A stretch of 64,000 bases of DNA from assembly GCF_007860135.1 (NCBI RefSeq), contig NZ_SJPV01000003.1, forward strand, positions 278,698 to 342,697. The letters run 5' to 3'. The notes below the pieces were generated by a model. It was not told the origin of the DNA, did no database searches, and saw nothing but the letters and a program-made list of their open reading frames with translations. This document shows positions 41,897 to 50,817 of this stretch, piece after piece. Every line of letters begins with the position of its first letter. Position 1 is the stretch's first letter. The stretch comes from Novipirellula artificiosorum. GTDB lineage: Bacteria; Planctomycetota; Planctomycetia; Pirellulales; Pirellulaceae. Position numbers and translations under genes: made by a program.

Positions 41897-44131
41897 ATGA
41901 AACCCAACGAAAACTCAAATACGCCTGACGAGACAAAACAACCAATCAACCCGAGCCCCACCGCTCCGAAGCCAATCGACCCAAGTGGTGGTGTGGATCA
42001 GCCTTCTGCAAAGCAGACGCCAAGGAAGGTCGTTGAAACAGTCGAGAATGAACCGCTTCAAGACGCTGTCAGCGCGGAGGACGTTTCGGTAACCGAGGCC
42101 TCCGAACCACAGGAAACCTCGTCATCGGTACCGACCGAGGCGGGATCAAAACTTGGCGGCGTCGGCTGGCTCCTTCGCGTCGCGATTCAATCCGCAGCAG
42201 TGATCGCTGTGATTGCGGTCGCCTTGGTCATGCTCGGAGTTGCTCAGCGTACCGATTGGATTACGGCAGGTGGATTTAGCGCCGGTGGTGACGACGCAGC
42301 CGCACATAGCGGAGAAGCCAGCGAAGCTGGCGAACCAAAACGATACATCTGTCCCATGATGTGTACGCCACCGTCCACCGAGCCGGGGCGATGCCCGGTT
42401 TGTGCCATGGAGCTTGTCGAGGCAACCGGCGGCGGTGGTGGTGATGGTATCTCGGTCACGATTGAAGCGTCAGCTCGTCGATTGATTGGCATTCAAACGG
42501 CCATGTCAAAAATGGGCAGTGCAACGCGAACGATTCGTACCATTGGTTCAATCGATTTTGATGAGAGTCGACTCTCGACGATCTCCGCTTACATCGACGG
42601 TCGTTTAGAAAAACTGTACGCCGACTATGTTGGCGTTCGTGTCGAAAAGGGAAGCGATCTGGCCATGATCTATAGCCCGCAGCTCTATACGGCTCAAACC
42701 GAATTCGTATCCAGTTTGGATAGTAGCGCAAGTGTTGGTCGATTCAGCGTCGGCGATTTGGATCTAAGTGCGATGGCTCGTGAGAACCTAAGTGAACTCG
42801 GGATGACCGATGATCAAGTCGCGCAGCTCAAAAAGTCCGGTAAGCCGCAGTCACGAATCCGCATCAAGTCACCACAAAGTGGAACCGTGATTGAAAAGAC
42901 CGCAGTCGAAGGAGATTACGTGAAAACGGGGCAAAAGATCTATCGAATTGCGGATCTTAGTTCCGTTTGGATGATGTTGGACTTGTACCCTGACGATGCC
43001 TCCCTTGTCCGTTTTGGGCAACAAGTTGAAGCAGAAATTCAGTCGATGCCAGGTGAAGTCTTTACGGGGCGAGTGGCTTTCATTGATCCGACGGTTGACT
43101 CAAAAACACGAACGGTACGTGTGCGTGTCGAGGTAATGAATTTTGACGGCAAGTTACGTCCGGGCGACTATGCGACTGCCCGGATCACAGTTCCATCGAT
43201 TCCAACGGACTACGTCTACGATCCTGCGCTTTCGGGCAAGTATATCAGCCCCATGCATCCACAAGTAATCCGGGACGAGCCTGGAAAATGTCCGCTTTGT
43301 GGGTTTGATTTGGTACCGACACGAGAGCTCGGTTATGCACCGAAGCCGCAGCCAGATCAACGAGTGGTAACGGTGCCTCGCGATGCAGTGCTGCTAACGG
43401 GTGAAAACGGAGTCATTTACGTCGAGACGGAACCTGGGCGATTTGAAATCCGCCGTGTCTCGGTTGGCTCGATGAACGATACCGACGCTGTCATTATTGA
43501 GGGGTTGGCTCCTGGAGAAACGGTTGCCACGGCAGGCAACTTCTTAATTGATTCGCAAATGCAGCTCGCCGGAAACCCGTCACTGATGGACCCGTCGAAG
43601 GCCCCAAGTTTTTCCCCTGGACCGCTTGAACTTCCCAAGCGTAGTCCTGTGATGCTTGCGGGATCGGCGGCCGAACAATTTGATCGAACTTATGCCGCGT
43701 ACTTTGAGATTCAATGTGCCATGGCTGCTGACATGAGCCCACCACCCGTGGCGCTTAACACAATGCTCGATGGACTTTCGCGGCTAGAGATGTCAACTGA
43801 TGTGCCCGACGAGGCACAAAAGCAGATTGGAGTAGCTCGTCTGGCTTCCACTCGTATGGATGGTTCCTTGGAAACGGCTCGCGAGGCGTTTCGAGGTGTC
43901 AGTCATGCACTACTGAAGACAGCAACCATGGCACGAGGTCCAAAAACATCAACGGCTCTAACTCATTTTTACTGCCCCATGGTTCCTGGTGGCGGGGGTG
44001 ACTGGATGCAACCAGGTGGCGAACTCGCAAATCCGTACTGGGGCGAAGAAATGCTCCGTTGTGGCGAGGTTGTCCGCGACTTAGCCACATCCTCCAATTC
44101 TGTTCCCACCATCGCACGTACGCAAAACTAG
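41897..44131 (+). CDS. cusB: Membrane fusion protein of a heavy-metal RND efflux system, with two CPMHP-like domains
   Basis: The 744-aa protein has a long disordered N-terminus, a TM anchor (about residues 92-115), a first metal-binding domain (YICPMMC...CPVCAMELV, about 149) and the periplasmic adaptor core (YSPQLYTAQTEF; RIKSPQSGTVIEKTAVEGDY; VWMMLDLYPDDASLVRFGQ). A second domain (YISPMHPQV...CPLCGFDLVP, about 448) and a C-terminal domain with FYCPMVPGGGGDWMQPG (about 692) follow. Such modules hold Cu or related metals. It links the RND pump to the outer channel. It is larger than E. coli CusB (about 400 aa) because of these extra domains. CusA follows after 10 bp. Confidence 0.92.
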   Translation: MKPNENSNTPDETKQPINPSPTAPKPIDPSGGVDQPSAKQTPRKVVETVENEPLQDAVSAEDVSVTEASEPQETSSSVPTEAGSKLGGVGWLLRVAIQSAAVIAVIAVALVMLGVAQRTDWITAGGFSAGGDDAAAHSGEASEAGEPKRYICPMMCTPPSTEPGRCPVCAMELVEATGGGGGDGISVTIEASARRLIGIQTAMSKMGSATRTIRTIGSIDFDESRLSTISAYIDGRLEKLYADYVGVRVEKGSDLAMIYSPQLYTAQTEFVSSLDSSASVGRFSVGDLDLSAMARENLSELGMTDDQVAQLKKSGKPQSRIRIKSPQSGTVIEKTAVEGDYVKTGQKIYRIADLSSVWMMLDLYPDDASLVRFGQQVEAEIQSMPGEVFTGRVAFIDPTVDSKTRTVRVRVEVMNFDGKLRPGDYATARITVPSIPTDYVYDPALSGKYISPMHPQVIRDEPGKCPLCGFDLVPTRELGYAPKPQPDQRVVTVPRDAVLLTGENGVIYVETEPGRFEIRRVSVGSMNDTDAVIIEGLAPGETVATAGNFLIDSQMQLAGNPSLMDPSKAPSFSPGPLELPKRSPVMLAGSAAEQFDRTYAAYFEIQCAMAADMSPPPVALNTMLDGLSRLEMSTDVPDEAQKQIGVARLASTRMDGSLETAREAFRGVSHALLKTATMARGPKTSTALTHFYCPMVPGGGGDWMQPGGELANPYWGEEMLRCGEVVRDLATSSNSVPTIARTQN

Positions 44132-44141
44132 GAGAAGCAAA

Positions 44142-47100
44142 ATGCTTAATATGGTCATTCGTTTTTGCGTGAAAGAGCCTTGGCTAGTTGTACTGCTGAC
44201 GATCGTCCTATCGATCGGTGGCTGGTTCGCCTATCAAGCCGTCCCCATCGATGCGATTCCCAATGTCGGCGAAAATCAAGTCATCGTACTCACACCGTGG
44301 CCTGGACGTTCACCGAAAGACATCGAGGATCAAGTCACTTATCCACTGAGTGTCTCACTCTTGGCAGTCCCAGGTGCGGAGTCGGTTCGCGGCAAGAGTT
44401 TGTTCGGCTACAGCTTTGTCCAGGTTACCTTCAAGGATGAAATCGACTTTTACTGGGCTCGCAGCCGTGTCTCGGAGCAACTTGGTACGGCGGCTTCTCA
44501 GTTGCCTGACGGCGTGGTGCCACAACTCGGTCCCGATGCGACCGGATTGGGGCAGGTTTACTATTACACCCTACAGCCACCTGAAGACGGCATGAGTCTG
44601 GCCGAGCTTCGTAGCTTGCAAGACTTCGTCGTGAAGTTTGAACTGCAAGCGGTTGAAGGTGTCAGCGAAGTGGCGTCCATCGGAGGCTACGTTCGACAAT
44701 ATCAAATTGAAGTTGATCCTGACAAACTACGCTTTCACGACATACCGCTCGATCAGTTGGCGATGGCGATCAAGGGATCCAACTTAGATGTGGGTGCGAA
44801 AACCGTGGAATCAACGGGGATGGAATACATCGTCCGTGGCAAGGGATTCTTGGGTACCGATGGAGAAAAAGAAAAGGTCATTAAGGACATCGAAGAAACA
44901 GTCATCCTGCAGCGTAATGGCGTGCCAGTGCATGTCCGTGATATCGCTCGCGTACAACTCGGTCCCGACTTTCGTCGTGGGGCACTCGATTACAACGGCA
45001 CGGAAGCCGTTGGCGGCGTGGTGGTGATGCGTTTCGGCGAAAATCCGCGAGTGGTGATCGATCGCGTGAAAGAAAAGATTGCTCAAATCGAGCCTGCTTT
45101 GAAAGGCGTCAAAATTCACGGCGTTTATGATCGCAGTGGCCTGATTGACGAGACAGTCGCAACGCTGACACACGCACTTCGTGATGAAATTATCATTACG
45201 GCAATCATCATTCTATTGTTTCTAATGCACATCCGCAGCAGCTTCGTTGTTGCGATTTGTTTGCCCGCTGCCGTGTTGATGTCGTTCATTGCGATGCACT
45301 TTGTCGGTGTTGGGGCAAACATCATGTCGTTGGCCGGGATCGCAATCGCGATTGGAACGATGGTCGACATGGGAATTATTGTTTCGGAGAACATCTATCA
45401 GCATTTGGCTGATTGGGAGAAAGAGGAAGAAGATGAGGTGGGAGCGGGGCGTAACACACAGAGGATCGAGAACAGGAATCGGACCGAAGTCGTTTACGAA
45501 GCAACGATCGAAGTTGCTCCGGCAGTCGTGACGGCAGTTGCGACGACCATTGTTAGCTTCCTGCCGGTGTTTTTCCTGACGGGCCGCGATTATCGCCTGT
45601 TTTCACCTTTGGCGTACACCAAGACGTTCGCAATTGCAGCGGCGATGATCACTGCGGTGACAATCGTTCCCGCTCTAAGCCGGCTGATGCTGCGAAGTGC
45701 TAACTATCGCAAACGAACCGCTTTGATGGGCGGTATCGCAGTGGCTGCTTTGTTTGGTGCAACCGCTCATTATCTTTGGGCTGACCGATTTGCCGAAATG
45801 TTCTCCGTGTCACAGTGGATCATTACTGCAACCGCTGCCATCGGAGGATTTATCACTGGATGGCAATTGCTGCAGGAACGCATTCGACCGATTGAGGAAA
45901 TACCTTCGAGCCGATTCGTTCGCTGGATCTACGCTGCACGTTTACGTCATGCACTCAACAACAAAGCATTTGCTTTGTCTTTTCCAGCAATGTTGTTGGT
46001 ACTCGGCGTCGGAGCCTATTTTGGTATGCCAACGGTTCTGAAACCCGTTGAAAAAGTAGCTAACTTTTTCGGTGCTGACTTAAACGAGTTCCCTGGCTAC
46101 ATCGACGCGAAACATGTTTTCACGGGACTGCAAAGTGATGACTGGATCGCGCTGGACGAAGGCAGTTGGTTCTATATGCCGACGTTTTATCCTGCCGCCA
46201 GCTTTTCACAAGCGATGCAGGTTCTGCAAACCCAGGATGTTTTGATTGGCCAAATCCCTGAAGTCAAGGATGTGCTGGGCAAGATCGGGCGAGTTGAGTC
46301 TGCACTCGATCCGGCACCGGCGGCGATGGTCGAGACATATATCATGCTCAAGCCCGAAAGCGAGTGGCGAGAAGGAGTCACGCCACGCGATGTTTGGGAT
46401 GAAATCAACCGTGTCGCGACCTTGCCGGGAGTCACGCCAGCATCGCCGCTGCAACCGATCGAAGGCCGGGTCGTGATGCTGCAAAGTGGCATTAAGGCTC
46501 CCATGGCGATTCGTGTCTATGGCGATGATTTGCAGACGCTCGCTGACGCCGCTGTCGACGTGGCAAAGCAGTTAAAGCAGTCGCCCTTTATCAACGCTGG
46601 CACCGTCAATCCGGACATCGTACTCGGAAAACCGTATATCGAATTCACCGTCAATCGTGAAGCAGCATCGCGTTACGGAATGAGTGCTTCGATGGTGAAC
46701 CAAGTGATTGAAACGGCACTCGGTGGCATGAATTTGATTAAGACGGTCGAAGGTCGTGAGCGATACCCTGTACGTCTTCGCTACAATCGCGATTTGCGAG
46801 AACGAATCGACCAATTGAGCCGGTTGCCGGTCGTGACGCATAGCGGAGCTGTTGTGCCACTTGAGGAACTCGCGACGTTGGAAACGACATGGGGGCCAGG
46901 GGCGATCAATAGTGAGAACGCTCGACTGGTTGCTCATGTTGCTTTTGCGACTAATGGTGCAGCGGGAGACCTGGAGTCGGTCGCGAAGATTGAAGAACAG
47001 CTACGACAGGCTCAAATTCTTCCGCCATCGAATCCACTGCACCTGAATCTACCGCCAGGCTATTCGCTTGAAGCTGTAGGAAGCTTTCGCAATCAGATTG

Positions 47101-47693
47101 AAGCGAATCTTCGCTTGTTGTGGATTATTCCGTTCGTGATTCTGATCAACTTGTTCTTGATCTACATGGAGTTCCGCAATTTACCGATCGCAATCGCGGT
47201 GTTCTCAGGCATTCCCGTAGCGTTTGCCGGCGGTATGACCCTGGTTGCTTGGATGGGCGTCGAATTGAACACCGCCGTTTGGGTTGGTTTCATTGCATTG
47301 TTTGGTTTGGCGGTGGACGATGGCGTCGTGATGGCGACCTACATTCACCAGCTCTTGCAAAAGCGAAAAATCAATAGCGGCCAAGATATCCGCGACACGG
47401 TTTACGAAGCAGGACTGAAACGAATTCGCCCGTGCATGATGACAACCGTCACAACACTGGCCGCACTGATCCCTGTGTTGATCGCGACAGGACGAGGGGC
47501 CGATGTGGCTCGTGCGATGGCGATACCGGTCTTTGGCGGCATGTTGGTCGAGCCGTTAACGTCGTTTATCGTTCCTACGCTCTATTCTGCGTATCTGGAA
47601 TTGAAGATGCGGTTTGGAATGAGCGATCCATTGTGGGAAGGAACCGAAGCCGTGCCGACCAGCGAAAAGGAGGAAGTGATGACCGCAGCCTAA
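44142..47693 (+). CDS. cusA: Heavy-metal RND efflux pump (CusA/CzcA family)
   Basis: The 1183-aa inner-membrane proton antiporter has RND landmarks: the N-terminal PIDAIPNVGENQVIVLTPWP, TM4 acidic motif (GTMVDMGIIVSENIYQ, about residue 405), the FSPLAYTKTF segment and C-terminal TM helices (FGLAVDDGVVMATYIHQ). It expels Cu(I)/Ag(I) or divalent metals from the periplasm through the partner channel. It is longer than E. coli CusA (about 1050 aa) because of an extra hydrophobic region after TM6 (about residues 525-610). A charged insert (KEEEDEVGAGRNTQRIENRN) is encoded by purine-rich DNA. AGGAG lies just before the ATG. Confidence 0.95.
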   Translation: MLNMVIRFCVKEPWLVVLLTIVLSIGGWFAYQAVPIDAIPNVGENQVIVLTPWPGRSPKDIEDQVTYPLSVSLLAVPGAESVRGKSLFGYSFVQVTFKDEIDFYWARSRVSEQLGTAASQLPDGVVPQLGPDATGLGQVYYYTLQPPEDGMSLAELRSLQDFVVKFELQAVEGVSEVASIGGYVRQYQIEVDPDKLRFHDIPLDQLAMAIKGSNLDVGAKTVESTGMEYIVRGKGFLGTDGEKEKVIKDIEETVILQRNGVPVHVRDIARVQLGPDFRRGALDYNGTEAVGGVVVMRFGENPRVVIDRVKEKIAQIEPALKGVKIHGVYDRSGLIDETVATLTHALRDEIIITAIIILLFLMHIRSSFVVAICLPAAVLMSFIAMHFVGVGANIMSLAGIAIAIGTMVDMGIIVSENIYQHLADWEKEEEDEVGAGRNTQRIENRNRTEVVYEATIEVAPAVVTAVATTIVSFLPVFFLTGRDYRLFSPLAYTKTFAIAAAMITAVTIVPALSRLMLRSANYRKRTALMGGIAVAALFGATAHYLWADRFAEMFSVSQWIITATAAIGGFITGWQLLQERIRPIEEIPSSRFVRWIYAARLRHALNNKAFALSFPAMLLVLGVGAYFGMPTVLKPVEKVANFFGADLNEFPGYIDAKHVFTGLQSDDWIALDEGSWFYMPTFYPAASFSQAMQVLQTQDVLIGQIPEVKDVLGKIGRVESALDPAPAAMVETYIMLKPESEWREGVTPRDVWDEINRVATLPGVTPASPLQPIEGRVVMLQSGIKAPMAIRVYGDDLQTLADAAVDVAKQLKQSPFINAGTVNPDIVLGKPYIEFTVNREAASRYGMSASMVNQVIETALGGMNLIKTVEGRERYPVRLRYNRDLRERIDQLSRLPVVTHSGAVVPLEELATLETTWGPGAINSENARLVAHVAFATNGAAGDLESVAKIEEQLRQAQILPPSNPLHLNLPPGYSLEAVGSFRNQIEANLRLLWIIPFVILINLFLIYMEFRNLPIAIAVFSGIPVAFAGGMTLVAWMGVELNTAVWVGFIALFGLAVDDGVVMATYIHQLLQKRKINSGQDIRDTVYEAGLKRIRPCMMTTVTTLAALIPVLIATGRGADVARAMAIPVFGGMLVEPLTSFIVPTLYSAYLELKMRFGMSDPLWEGTEAVPTSEKEEVMTAA

Positions 47694-47709
47694 TCTTTTT
47701 TGATTTACC

Positions 47710-47738
47710 GTGAAGAAACCAATTTCCAAAGCATCTAA
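47710..47738 (+). promoter_or_regulatory. Candidate ECF promoter, GTGAAGAA-N13-GCATCTAA
   Basis: Perfect half-sites but spacer 13 instead of 14; about 120 bp before the gene at 47861. The only spacing variant. Confidence 0.65.
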
Positions 47739-47748
47739 CAAACTGTAG

Positions 47749-47766
47749 GTCGGAACTCATTCCGAC
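47749..47766. repeat. CGGAAT-type palindrome
   Basis: GTCGGAACTCATTCCGAC, preceded by TGTAG, between the promoter and gene start. Confidence 0.75.
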
Positions 47767-47860
47767 ATCGACATGGAAGTCCCGCGAGGGGCGAAGAGTG
47801 CTAGCCTCCTCTACTGAACGGCGAAATGAATTTCGCTGCTACAACTTTAAGGAAACGAGT

Positions 47861-49012
47861 ATGAAAACCAAATTTACCATTGCCGCTTTGATCGCGATCA
47901 TCTTTCCCACGCTTGCATTTGCACAGACTTCGCATGAAGCTCAGGGCCACTCGCACACGATGCCCGGTCAAGTTACTGCGGTCGAAAGAGCGCAGCCACT
48001 GAGTGGCCCACACGGAGGATCGCTACGGCAAGCTGAAGGAGTACAACTGGAAACGGTTGTCGCGACAGGCGGTATTGCATTGTTTTTCTACGATCGAGCA
48101 GGCAAGACCATTTCAGTTGACCAAGGCCGTGGTGCTGCATCGGTTCGTGTCGAAGGCAATGCGAAACGGTATCGCTACGATCTACTGCCTGACGGCAAAG
48201 GTGCATTGGTTGCTCCAGTAAACCTTTCCGTGATCGCAGGTCGCCAAATTGAAATCGACGTTCAATTGGTAGGTATTCCCGCAGTCGGTGGGCAAGGTGT
48301 GAAATTCCAAGAGATTGCGATGGTTCCAGCAAACGAGCTACAGCTTGCTACCGCTGCAATCTCTCGCCAAAAAATTTGTCCAGTTAGCGGGAAACCGCTC
48401 GGTAGTATGGGGGATCCCGTTGCAGTGGACGTGAATGGTCAACAGGTTTTCGTTTGCTGTGCCGGTTGCGTAGCCGCGGTGAAATCCAATCCAGCGAAGT
48501 ACGCGAGCGGACGGCCAGAGATTACGGTGACCACATCGACTCAGGCGGATGCAGCATTGATCGCGAAGCAAGCGAAGTGTCCTGTGATGGACGAACCACT
48601 CGGCAGTATGGGTGATCCCGTGAAAGTGATGGTTGGTGACAAGCCGATTTTCTTATGCTGTAAGGGCTGCGTTAAGAAAGTTCAAGCGGAACCAGCCAAG
48701 TATTTAGCACTTGTTTATGGCGAGGGCAGCGGAGGAAAGGGTGAACCAACCAGTGTATCAGCGAATTCGGAGCAAGTACGTCCTGGTATTTTTAAGGTGA
48801 GTGTTGAAGACGCACCTTACATCGCAGCACAGAAGCGTTGTCCCGTGATGGACGAACCGCTCGACGCAATGGGCGGCCCTTACAAGGTCAATGCAAATGG
48901 TCAAGCAATCTACATTTGCTGCCCTGGATGTGCAAAGAAAATTGCAGCTGAGCCAGGAAAGTATCTGGCGATTCTCGCCCAGCAAGGAGTTCAATCGCCA
49001 GTGATGAAGTAA
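47861..49012 (+). CDS. Secreted protein with three CPV...LGSMG...CCxGC metal-binding modules
   Basis: The 383-aa protein has a signal peptide (FTIAALIAIIFPTLAFA), a His-containing start (SHEAQGHSHTMPG) and a beta-rich domain to about residue 165. Three modules of about 50 aa follow, each with CPV near the start, LGSMG-D-P (LDAMG-G-P in the third), and FVCCAGC / FLCCKGC / YICCPGC at the end. The same module occurs twice in the protein at 13207. Cys placement suggests soft-metal binding. AAGGA lies 8 nt before the ATG at 47861. It follows CusA but has its own candidate promoter. A periplasmic copper buffer is inferred. Confidence 0.84.
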   Translation: MKTKFTIAALIAIIFPTLAFAQTSHEAQGHSHTMPGQVTAVERAQPLSGPHGGSLRQAEGVQLETVVATGGIALFFYDRAGKTISVDQGRGAASVRVEGNAKRYRYDLLPDGKGALVAPVNLSVIAGRQIEIDVQLVGIPAVGGQGVKFQEIAMVPANELQLATAAISRQKICPVSGKPLGSMGDPVAVDVNGQQVFVCCAGCVAAVKSNPAKYASGRPEITVTTSTQADAALIAKQAKCPVMDEPLGSMGDPVKVMVGDKPIFLCCKGCVKKVQAEPAKYLALVYGEGSGGKGEPTSVSANSEQVRPGIFKVSVEDAPYIAAQKRCPVMDEPLDAMGGPYKVNANGQAIYICCPGCAKKIAAEPGKYLAILAQQGVQSPVMK

Positions 49013-49049
49013 GTTGGGAGTGAAGGAGTGAAAGAGACCAACTCCCAAC
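49013..49049. repeat. GGGAGT-family inverted repeat
   Basis: GTTGGGAGTGAAGGAGTG faces CAACTCCCAACTCCC just after the gene at 47861. It is the same element family as at 39038. Confidence 0.6.
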
Positions 49050-49255
49050 TCCCAAATCAGTGCCTACGCGGGGGCGGTGTCCTCGCCAAATCAGTGCCTC
49101 GGCTCTGACGAAGCATCACGCCGCCCCTGCCTTTTTTTGTACGTCGGATTTGATTCCGGCATTTTGCAACCGAGTAGATCCGAACCTGTTCCGACCCATC
49201 TCAGATGAGACTACGGAGTCGATTCCGTTCTATGCCAACTGACAAGGATGTCACA

Positions 49256-49516
49256 GTGAAAGCTAAATACAATCGAATCGCCATAATCGTCGCCGGAGTC
49301 ATGATGCTCTGCACCAGTGTCGGCTGCAACCAATTGCCTTGGTGGAGGAAAGACACGGAAGTGATGAGTGCTCAGCAATACGTCGATCAATATGCGTCGG
49401 TTTACCAAGAAAGGATTCAAAATGAACCGCCCCCACCGATAACCTACTCTGCCCCGAAAACGGCAAGCCGATCAAGTGGCGGAGGCGGAAGTAGCTCAGG
49501 CCAGTCGTGCCATTAA
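49256..49516 (+). CDS. Small lipoprotein, tandem copy 1
   Basis: The 86-aa protein has a lipobox (MLCTSVGC) and a mature chain with QYVDQYASVYQERIQNEPPP and a Ser/Gly tail ending SGQSCH. The GTG at 49256 is chosen as start because its neighbour at 49645 begins with the aligned MKP after the same GACAAGGA(T/A)GTCA(C/A)A leader, and AAGGA lies 8 nt upstream. The longer frame to 49205 is rejected. It is an outer-envelope lipoprotein; the Cys-His tail may bind metal. Confidence 0.75.
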   Translation: MKAKYNRIAIIVAGVMMLCTSVGCNQLPWWRKDTEVMSAQQYVDQYASVYQERIQNEPPPPITYSAPKTASRSSGGGGSSSGQSCH

Positions 49517-49522
49517 CCGTAG

Positions 49523-49540
49523 ATCGGAATTCATTCCGAT
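49523..49540. repeat. CGGAAT-type palindrome
   Basis: ATCGGAATTCATTCCGAT, preceded by CGTAG, between the two lipoprotein genes. A decayed copy lies near 49600. Confidence 0.8.
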
Positions 49541-49644
49541 AATCACTGTCCCGAATGGGGACGCAAGTCCCCGGTTGAAAAGAAACATAACCACTTAGCC
49601 GACGGTATGAATTCCGTTCAACGCCAACCGACAAGGAAGTCAAA

Positions 49645-49980
49645 ATGAAACCTACAACCAATCGAATTGCGATCTTCACTGCCGTTTCAGCCGTGCTCAT
49701 GTCGAGTGTTGGATGTGCTGGGTTACCGTGGCGAGCAAAGAATGAGCCGATTGCCTCGGCCGATCGTTTTGTTAATCAAGAGCTGGAAAACATTCAATAC
49801 AACAGAGAAACAACGCTCGAAGAGGACTATGGAAGTCCCTCGCCTTCACGGCAAGTCTATTCCGAACCGTCGCCGGCGAGTTATTCGGACTCTGGCGGCT
49901 CGTCCGGTGGAGGATGTGGCGGTGGAGGATGCGGTGGTGGCGGTAGCAGCCGAAGTGGTGGCGGAAGTTCGTGCCACTAG
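49645..49980 (+). CDS. Small lipoprotein, tandem copy 2
   Basis: The 111-aa protein has a lipobox (LMSSVGC), an alpha-helical middle (ADRFVNQELENIQYNRETTL) and a Gly/Ser/Cys tail (GGGCGGGGCGGGG...GGSSCH). It shares the leader, lipobox and final SCH with the gene at 49256 and is clearly a tandem duplicate with an expanded tail. AAGGA lies 9 nt before the ATG. It is probably anchored in an outer or inner membrane leaflet. Whether the Cys residues bind metal is unknown. Confidence 0.78.
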   Translation: MKPTTNRIAIFTAVSAVLMSSVGCAGLPWRAKNEPIASADRFVNQELENIQYNRETTLEEDYGSPSPSRQVYSEPSPASYSDSGGSSGGGCGGGGCGGGGSSRSGGGSSCH

Positions 49981-50084
49981 ATCTTTTCTAACGCATTGGT
50001 GCTTCCAGTTACCATCTTGAAACAGAGAATTGCAGGTGGCGACAAGAACTCATCGCTACTCAAACATTCCATGCGGGCTTATCG

Positions 50085-50750
50085 ATGAATACCTTGTTGC
50101 AAATGTGCTATCTACCCTATCGCGCGATGCGTCGTATTGCGACGGCCAATATCTGCCATTTTCTTGCGGTCGAATTGGACAAACTAGAAGTCACTCCCCT
50201 ATCTGAAGGGCTTACCTTTGAAGAAGTGACGCCATCGCGTTTGCCGTCCATAATTCAGGAGAACCCTGAACTATTGGATGACAATCTAATAGACTTGATT
50301 CAGAAGAGTATTGCCCATTGCTATGTTGTGCTCGAAAACAAACAGGTCGTCGCCTTCTCGTGGTTGGCAACCGGCAACGTACCGGCTGAGTTTAATCACG
50401 ATGAAAATCCAAACACTCAGTTGCCATTCAAGTTGCCGTCGCACACAGCGTACATCTTCAATGCTTATGTGTCGCCACCGTACCGAGGCAAACGGCTTTA
50501 CGGGGCAATGATGTCAGGGATCTCGAGTCGGATGTCAGGGAGCCGCATCCTACGACTCGTCATGACGACCGAAGCATCGAATCATCGAGCTTTGAGGAGT
50601 GTGCGTCGAATGGGATTCCGTACCATAGGGCGATCGATGCTCTTCGGTGTTGGGAAGTTCTGCGTCGCGTACTATCCACGTCATTTATCAGCGTGGGGCA
50701 TTTACCTTGGGCGTTACGAAGGTGATCGACCAAAACTGATCGCGGCGTAG
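50085..50750 (+). CDS. GNAT-family N-acetyltransferase
   Basis: The 221-aa protein has the GNAT core: strand and motif A with YIFNAYVSPPYRGKRLYGAM (acetyl-CoA pyrophosphate loop PPYRGKRL), then the motif B region TEASNHRALRSVRRMGFRTI. The Asn/Arg before the final helix fits the family. An N-terminal region of 70 residues has no clear domain. The substrate is unknown. No operon partner is evident, and the phosphatase gene converges on it. Confidence 0.82.
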   Translation: MNTLLQMCYLPYRAMRRIATANICHFLAVELDKLEVTPLSEGLTFEEVTPSRLPSIIQENPELLDDNLIDLIQKSIAHCYVVLENKQVVAFSWLATGNVPAEFNHDENPNTQLPFKLPSHTAYIFNAYVSPPYRGKRLYGAMMSGISSRMSGSRILRLVMTTEASNHRALRSVRRMGFRTIGRSMLFGVGKFCVAYYPRHLSAWGIYLGRYEGDRPKLIAA

Positions 50751-50817
50751 TTCCCTATATGTTGAAAATATGCCGCGTTGGAATCATTCTATACCCAACA
50801 CTTTGTTAACTCACGCT

